This document shows positions 23,301-32,300 of a stretch of DNA of 64,000 nucleotides, in pieces. The translations under genes and the position numbers were made by a program. The notes below the pieces were generated by a model. That model saw only the letters and a program-made list of their open reading frames with translations. It did no database searches and had not been told where the DNA came from. Where the stretch lies: the NCBI RefSeq assembly GCF_000499845.2, contig NC_023759.2:19324272-19388271 (forward strand). Direction: 5' to 3'. The stretch comes from Phaseolus vulgaris. Lineage: Eukaryota; Streptophyta; Magnoliopsida; Fabales; Fabaceae. Position 1 is the stretch's first letter. Each line of letters opens with the position of its first letter.

Positions 23301-26300
23301 CAATAGGTAAATCATCTAGGTTAGTTTCATTTAAGGTGTCCTCAAAAGTCTCATAGGTATGAGTTCTTACCTCCAGTTCGGACAATTGAAGTTGTTGTTC
23401 GATCAGGACGGGTTCTTGTTGCCTTCGTTGATATTGTTTCCCAAAGTATTTGTCCTCATTATTCTTCTCTGGTAATGATGCTGGCATAGGGTCTATGTCA
23501 TTCTCTGTAAGAACGAAATCCTGCAACAAAGGAAAAGGTGGCAACTCAAGGTCCTCAGCTTCTTGAATACTCTCCCCCTGAAGCTGAGAACTGGGAAAGA
23601 AAGACCCTGTTTCATGGAAGGTGACATCTTTGGAAATATAAACTTTACGACTTTGAGGATGATAACATTTGTACCCCTTTTTGTTGGGGGCATAACCAAT
23701 GAAGACACATTTGATGGCGCGAGAATCTAACTTACCCCGATAAGGACTATGAACATGGACAAAAGCAGGACAACCAAAGACACGATTCTGAAGACTATTC
23801 AACATGGCAATAGAAGGATAGAATGTGGTCATAACCTGAATAGGAGGAACACCCTCTAGAACCCGAGAGGGTAATCTATTAATCAAATAAGTGGCAGTCA
23901 GGATTGTTTCCCCCAGTAAGATCTAGGAACAGATGTTTGGAAAAGTAAAGCTCGAGTAACCTCAAGGAGATGACGATTTTTCCTTTCAGCAACCCCATTT
24001 TGTTGAAGAGTGTCCACACAGGTTAATTCATGAACAACTTCATTTTCCTCAAGGAACTTGGAAAGGTTTTGGTTCACATATTCTCTTCCATTATCAGAAC
24101 GCAATCTCTTAATTGGACTTTCAAATTGTGTTTGAATCATTCTGTAAAACTTTACAAACAAGTGAAAAACTTCAAACTTATCTTTCATGAGGAATATCCA
24201 AGTAACCCGAGTACAATCATCAATAAATGAAACAAACCATTTTGCACCCGAGATATTAGGAATAGGTGAAGGTCCCCATACATCTGAATGAATAAGATCA
24301 AAAGGTTTAAAACTTTTATTACCATTGGGAGGAAAAGTTGTCCGATGGTGTTTAGCAAACTAACAAACATCACAATGAAATGACTCAGTAGACACTTTTG
24401 TAAATAAAACAGGAAATAAGGACTTTAGGGTACTAAATGGAGGATGACCAAGACGTTTGTGTTGAAGCCATATCTGAGAGGATGACCAAGATTCACGACC
24501 TTGCTGAAGATTAGAAGTGTGTGCCTGTAGTCTAGCACACTTTTTACTTTCTTCATGTTGTAAATAATATAACCCGCCCTGCTCTTTAGCAATTCAAATA
24601 GTCTTCCCCGTGGCAAGATCCCGAAAAACACAATGGGAAGGAAAAAATACCACTGCACAATTTAAATCTTGGGTAATCTTTTGAATAGACAAGAGGTTAT
24701 TGGATAGTTTGGAAACATGAAGCACATTTTTTAAAGGAAATGAAGGTTGAAGGTGAATGTTACCACGACCATTAATGGGGGTAGTGGAACCATTAGCAAC
24801 AGTAATATATGGGTTACCGGATAAAGCAGTGTAGGATGAAAAAGAAGAGGAAAGAGGTGTCATGTGATCAGTAGCACCAGAGTCTATAATCCAGATATTT
24901 TCAGTACTAAAAGCATTAAATGATAAAAAACTAGAACTCTTACCACTCATAGTAAAGGAACAATAGCTAGATGGCTTACTAAGGGAGTCCATGAGAGCTC
25001 AACACAACTGAGTCTTTCAGATTGGCAAAATTTGATCATGTTCACAAAAAAAATCCGCTGGAAAATTTTTCCGGTGGCAGTTTCCGGCGGCCGGCGGCAG
25101 CTTCCGGCGAGTAGTGGCAGTTCCGGCGAGCGGTGCAGTTTCCGGTGAGCGACGGCGGTGGTGGTCGGTGGTGGTGGTCGGCGACGGTCAATGGTGGTGG
25201 CAGTAACGGTCAATGATGGAAGGTGGTGGCAGTAACGGTCAATGATGCAAGGTGGTGGTGGTGGTCAATGGAGAAAAGATAAGGAAAATAGAAAGTTGCA
25301 GCAATGAAGGCTGTCCAAAAAAAAATTGCAGCAGTGAAGGCTGCCAAGGAAAATGATTACAGCAATGAAGGCTGCTAAAAAAAAATTGCAGAAGCAGAGT
25401 CTCCCAGATCAGGAGCTCTGATACCAAGTGGAAAGAAGTGGAAAGAAATAGATGAAATATATTTCTGAGATATCTTCCAAATGTGATTACAGTTTCTATT
25501 TAATAGACTGTTTTACAACCTAATTAAGGAAAGAAATAATAGGTAATGAAAGCTAGAAATAATGGGTGTTTAAAACTGTAGAAATCAAATAAAATCAAAT
25601 CACTAACAAATATGTTCTAATAAATATAAAATGGAATCTGCACTTAATTATAGCATAATTCTCCTGATTATGCAACACCACCTGGAAACAGCAGGGAAGA
25701 CAAAGATCTCTTCATAGAACTCCTTCCTTTAAATTAATATAAATTAGGACAAAATCTCTAACTTTTCAACTAATCTAGTATCTCTTTTCAATGTGAGTAT
25801 ATTGTTGAGGCATTGCCGGAAAAATGCTTTAAAAAGCTAAAAGCAATACTATTTTCAGAAAAAAATAAAAATCTAAAAAACTATTATTTTGGAATGGAAA
25901 GAGTATCAAAATACAAAATAACTGCCATTTTTTATAATTGCCTATTCACCAACACACTGAGCTACAGAGTAAACGTATTCATCCAAAACTAACAATCTTC
26001 ACGCCTTAGCAAACTAACATTCTTCATGCAATAGACCCTTAAACAGGGTGTAAGTGTTAACTACCTTCCCATGGGCAATGGCTATTTCCACATTCGGGAA
26101 TGACTCTACAAGAAATGTCATTACTTCATCCAGTCCTGTAACACAACAATTATTAAGAAACCAGATTCAGTGCTGTAATAGACATCAGACATATTAGCAT
26201 ATATACATTAACAGCAACACCATGATAATCTCTTTTTAGGACTGTGATGGCCATGTAATACTACAATACTTTTTCTGACAGGGGCAACACCAAATGTGCA

Positions 26301-29300
26301 CTAAACGTATTTGCAATAATGAGACCTTAGTTCAACTTGTTTCTATCATCTATGTATTACTGATATATTAGCAGGCTTCTCAGGAACTGAAATAGCAAGT
26401 TTTCTGGATGCACATTCCTCTGACAAAATGACCAGCATAGTTCATTCTACAGTTGTTTCTTATAAATTCTAATGTCTAAAATGATTTCAAGAGTATGTAA
26501 GCAAGTGTAGAATTAGAGTGTGTTTGATTAACAGAAGCTGGCATAAGTAACTACAGCTGGCAGAGACTAATCTATTGCTTACAACAGAAACTTACTTAAA
26601 CACTTAAGCTAATATACAATCACATAAACTCTATTAGGGTGTTTTTTGGCTTATCTTGTGTTGATTTATCTTCATTAATACAATGAGCTCGCCACCTTGT
26701 TTTCACTTTATTTTTTCTTTACAATAATTCTCACAAATGGTGAAAATAAGATTTTGTTATGTTCACTACCTGCTTTTGCAAATTCCCCAAAAAAACAGAA
26801 ATAAATAATAAACTAATCAAGGTAGCTAGATATTATAAAGCTACACTTCAGCAATTTTCCAATAAATTGTCTAGTGCTACACAAGTATTCTGATCATCAG
26901 CAATTTATGGTATCACAGGACACTCTTTGTCAGAATGCCTACAAATATGTTGAAGATAATGTCAGAATCTCTAGGAATATGCTCAAGATAATATTCCCCT
27001 GCAAAGAATTAATTAAATTTCATCACTATGAAGGATAGGATATTTCCTTGTACATATTTAATTATATTTCATAATTAATAGGCTGGTTGAACATTTTGTT
27101 TTTATTGTACAGGATCGCTGATGGTGAATTATAGGGATAGATTGTTTCTATCATAATTTAGGAGTTTACTTAATTAGATTCTTTGTATTCTATTCAAGAG
27201 CAATTGCTCTTCTATAGAAATAATCAGAACAATCAGAGCTACAAAATCCTTGGGAACCTGTGTAATCATCAGTGCATACTGCATTGGTGCAAATTCCTCT
27301 CTTTCTTATGTTGTATTCCTTCTAGTCTAGGCCTGCATTGCCAAACTTTAAACCTCCAAATGTCCAATACACAAAAAAGCCTTAACCAATCAAACAATTT
27401 GGGTAGGTTGAACTGCAGAATATTCAACTGACGTTATGATTCAACGGGAAAAATTACATAAAATGATCTCATTTTGTCCAAACCTTTCTAAAAGGGAAGG
27501 GCAAAGAAAATCATCTCATTGACAACACTCAGAAATTTTCAGATCCCAAATTTGCAACATGGGACAAGACAGATGTGGTGGTAATGTCATGGTTGTGGAA
27601 TGTCATGACACCCGAAGTGAGTGATGCTTACATGTTTATGAAGACAGCTATGGAGGCATGGGATAGCTCTAAAGCAAACTACTCCAAGGTTGGTGATGCT
27701 GCCCAAATCTGATAGTGATTACAATGGATGTAATTTCAGTGAATGTGTTCGACTATAGAAAAGACTGGCACTCGGAGGTGAATCAACGTGTTGGTTACCC
27801 AATCAACCTTGGGATTTACTTGAAAGACAAAAGCGTAGAATTTTCTATTTTGGTAGATAGAGTTGTGGGGGGCTCAGCATCATAGATGGACAATTGGAAC
27901 TAATGATTCATAGGAGGTTACTTGAGGATGATTCCAAAGGTGTTGTCGAGGCACTGAATGAAACAGTTTGCATTCATAATAAGTGCACATGGTTAATTGT
28001 GCTAGGAAAAATACTATTTAAGAATTGAACCTCTAGGAGAGGGTGCTAGATGGCGTCGATCATTTGATCAGGAGATATACTCACCCTTACTTTTAGCCTG
28101 CGACCAATTTCCAGTATTCAACCTTGAGGACAAGTTTGGCAGGGGTGAGTAATGATAGAAATGGGAATAATGAGAGGGTGTAGAAATTTTATTATAGAAG
28201 GAAATTTAAAAATTAGTTAGTTGTTAGCTGTTAACAGAATTGCTGGAAGGGGGCTTTCTTTTAGGAAATCTATATATTCTTTTCTTAAGGGTTGATGAAA
28301 AAGGAGGATTGTTGTTTTCTAACAGAGAATGTCCTGTGTGAAAGGAAGTATTTTCATTTGTAAACGTTGGTTTGGAAGTTTTCTGAGAAATAATACAGTT
28401 TTGAAGGACTGCCCCCACTATTTCTTTTCTGCGTTTTACCTTCTTTGTGAAGGTTCCTAACTGCACCTCTCCTTTAAAATGTTTTAATATTTCTTTCCCT
28501 TAAATATTAATCAGTTAGTCATTTCTTTAGGTGTAAAGTGACAAAAAGTGATCCTAAAACTCTGGGAGGCAGGTAAACTATTAAAGAAAGGAAAGTAACA
28601 GTGGGATTGCAGCTGGCCAGATGACAATCTATATTTATTAAGGTTACTTTACCGCACTCTACCTTCCAAGTTCCAACTCATGAATGTTCCACTTCCTTTC
28701 CATAAAAATCTTTATTTGTCACAAGCTCACAGCAAATTGAGATCAGGGATTACAACGACAGGGCTTGCCTATAGTGCAGCATACTTAACCTATTTCGGTT
28801 CCCTGGTGAGTCACACAACATACAACAGGGAAAAACCATGTATATTTTCAGAGTAAGCTTTTCTGGAAGGTTTTAGAAAAACCAGCAGCCGATCTATCCT
28901 TAAGATTAGGGTACCTTTACTTTACGTTTAAGAACAAAAAAAAGGTCCTTATTATTCAAAGCTGTTACAGATAGTTTTTTTAAGCATGTTTAGACGAAAG
29001 CATGTGCAATGTAATAAACAGAACAGACGTTGTTGTATGGCCCTAAAAAGGGTTTGAAAATATGTTTGTAGGTTAAAGAAGTATGCTATGAATCATTTTA
29101 TGAAATAGTATCGTCAATCATTTTTTCCTTTTCTCCTCTAACAGTTTTTCTTTTCTTTTCCTCTTATATCATTTTGGTGCATTAATCAGTTTTATCTGTT
29201 CAAAACATTCTTCTTTTTTCATCACAAATGAAAACCCTATCCACAGAACACTCAAAAATAATCAGCCATTAGAGTAAAATGAACAACAGCTTTTCCTGTC

Positions 29301-32300
29301 AAACTAAAAGTCATTGCATAAGGTAATGATAGGTCTTATTTTCAGACTTGGACAATACATAAGCTTACACACAGATGTCTGTATAGAAATTAGTAGCTGA
29401 GAATCACCTTTAATACGTGGCAGAACATAAAAAAGTTGACCACCACGATCAAGCTCATACTTGATGGCTGACGTTACTTTGTCCTCACTGAATGAAGAAA
29501 GGTGAGTCTTTATAGGAACTCTTTCTGGAGGTGGTGTTGATATTAAACTGAAACAGAGATTAATAGAAATCATGTCTAGCATTATACTTAAGCTCAGAGG
29601 TTTGATTAGTCCTGATTTCAATAGGAAGAGCCAAACATGCAACAAATGAAGTTCCCATCTAAGTGCCTAACAAAGTACAATGCTCAAAACTAGAACCAGA
29701 AGATTAAGGGGGTAAAAAATGTTAAGACCAATTTTACTGTTACGCACATTTAGGAACTGTTTCCCGTTCTGCCCTCGTCTTGCCATGGTGAAAGAATAAG
29801 GAGCAGAACAGAGAAGCAAAAGGAATGGCCAGAGCTCCTAAAAGCTCTGATACCATATTAAAAATAAAGAAAATAAATATAAGATTAATATCCCTTGTGT
29901 AAAATATAGACATAGGGTTGTTTATTTATAGATGGAAATAATAACAAAATAACAGAAACTATGGGCTAAGCCCATTACATTCAACCATGTTTAAGTTAAT
30001 TTTTCATTTTTTCTACTGAATTGATGAACCAACTCGCTGATAACTAAGATAGTTGCATTGCATATTTATTCCTTTCACTCTATATTTTTCTTATTTAACA
30101 TTACAGATATCCTGTTATACACAATTTTAGGAGGAAAAGCAGTTGGGGACAGAGGGAATAACTTAGCCTTCAAATATAAGAGATATTAGAGTGATACATT
30201 ATCCCTTTTCTATACATATATTGTGACTTAGCCTCCTTTTTTTTCTAGTTTTTAGAATAAAATACATCCTCAGCGTGGGCAGCATAGGCAGCTTAAAAGA
30301 GTTATCAAAAAAACAACTCTCAAAAGTTTAAGTTATCAAGGAAGCATTAGTCATCAGATGAAGGCTTGTGAATGGTTTTATACTTAGTGGCTAATTCACA
30401 AGCAACTCTACCTTGGGCTAAAATTTAACTTCTCATTTAGAACAATGTGGGCAGGTTGAATCAAACTCATAATCATTTGGTGGTCATAGAGGCTTTAATA
30501 CTGTGTCAGAACTAACTCTTCCAAAAGCCTAACCAATCAGGTTAGGCTAATGAATGGTTTAATTTAATATCTAATGAACCAAATCTCAACTTAAACAAAC
30601 TTCTAGTAAAGAAACTTAAACATATGCTAATGTACCGTAATTTGGAAAATCAATTATATCATAATTCACTGTAGTACCCTCACTACATCTCGTGGACCCA
30701 CTCACAGACACAGACATCGATAAAACATGCACCACTCTACATCCTTTTTCAGCAACCAGATATTTTAGAATTTTTTTCCAACAATGTGCAAGACAGGTTC
30801 AGCACAAGATTCTGTTCAATACCAAGTTAATCAAACACAATGAATCTTCCTTCATAATTTGAAGAAAGACTAGTTACCGTACCTGGCATCACGAAACCCT
30901 GTTAATGCTAAATAAAGAGTTCGTGGTATAGGGGTTGCGGATAAAGTAAGTACATCCACAGAAGTTTTAAAAGAAGCAATCTTCTCCTTCTGTTTGACAC
31001 CAAACCTCTGCAAGCAATAAATTGTAGCCCAGTAAGGAAGGAGGGGGGAGTGCCATTCTAATTAAAAAAAATAAAATATGAATTCCAGATAATTGGTAAA
31101 CCTGCTCCTCATCAACCACAAGCAGACCAAGATTGTTATATGTAACACGATCTCCTAGGAGTGAATGAGTTCCAACTATAATATCCAGGCTACCATTCTT
31201 AATCATGTCCAAATTCTCTTCTTTCTCAGCTTTGGTCTGCAAGTTGAGGCAGGTGACATAATCTAAAACTGATAGAACTTGTAAGTTATTCATAAATATC
31301 CACCTAGAAGACCATGTTACTATAAATATCCACCTAGCTCATATTTGTTTGACCTATAATTTTCCAAATTTCAAGTTCCTACAACGTCCATGTGCTTCCA
31401 TTTTATAAGAAAAGTTTGTAGGATGAAAAAGGAGGAGCAACACATCCAGTTTCTTTTGAATAATATAATACTATGTAGTATTGAATTTATTATGCTGGCA
31501 AATAAGGGCAATAATACATAACCATAGAATCATTGTCACTTTCACCACTGCAAATCATAGAGAAGTTTCGGATTGATCAACAGATTAAGCATACGATAGC
31601 CTTCATAAACAGCATGATAAAATGCATTTGCCAATTCAGGAGAAAGAAACCTAGATGGATCATCGCATAAAAATAATGTAGGTGAGGGACAAAATAGATA
31701 CATCAAGCAAAATAAAGTGACATACTTCATATATCTATGAATAATAAGAGGATAACTGCAATAACTCTCTAATATAGACATTAGTTCATAATTAAAAAAA
31801 AAAGGATAGAAATGTACACCAAAACACCAACAACAATTAGAGGTGTAAATGATTTATGATTGCTGACTAACTAATTTAAGTATATATTTAGTCCATGCAC
31901 AAGAAATTAAACTAATCATTCTAATAGTAAAATAGTATCACAGTCATAGGGACAAAATAGTTTGCATATGCAATAAGGTACAAATAGATAAAGCCAGACA
32001 CTACCAAGGTGATGTTCTGGATAGGGTATTTCACACAAGGTAGATACTAAAAGGCTGTCACGTTTATCCAATAAATAGCAATTGTGTCTTTAGCGCCAGG
32101 AAATGTTACAATACTCATAAACTTGCATTTATTAAGCTCAGGGCATGGTTATAATCTATGGGATAGTTCAAATATTCTGATGCTGATTCAAGTGGATTAT
32201 CATATCATTAGAGAGCATTTCTTAACAATATACTATTATTTGACTATCAAAGAAGTTTAATTGGATTGGATTAGTGAAAATTCTATTTTGTACTGTGCAA

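Larger units (their letters stand above)
21407..25680 (-). mobile_element. Complete Ty1/copia element lacking gag, in TRCF intron 7
   Basis: The element is 4.27 kb with two LTRs of about 255 bp, an initiator-Met-type primer site, a purine tract, and CCTGG target duplications on both sides (21402-21406 and 25681-25685). From the 5' end it codes for protease ([12 protein letters not shown]), GAG-pre-integrase, integrase, RT and RNase H. Only about 420 bp separate the primer site from protease and they hold no gag, so the copy is non-autonomous. The LTRs differ at roughly 15 sites or indels by eye (about 94-95% identical), so the insertion is not very recent. It reads in the same direction as TRCF. 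Confidence 0.93.
26948..28420 (+). mobile_element. Composite retroelement remnant carrying a host gene fragment (intron 6)
   Basis: An LTR-like stretch starts TGTTGAAGATAATG at 26948, with an AATCAGAGC primer-like end near 27237. A copia gag fragment follows (27490-27716), then part of an alpha-mannosidase coding sequence (27717-28110). Then come CCTTGAGGACAAG (28121), the usual pre-LTR motif of gypsy elements, and a second LTR-like stretch with TCTATATATTC (28152-28420). All parts share the plus strand, opposite to TRCF. Whether they were ever one transposing unit is inference. Confidence 0.5.

Noticed and set aside
22973..23356. 127-codon plus-strand frame
   Set aside because: Antisense of the 576-codon copia RT frame.
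24947..25213. 88-codon proline/threonine-rich frame as a possible gag
   Set aside because: Composition comes from GGTGGTGG/CGGCGG repeats; it lacks any gag or CCHC motif and is too short.
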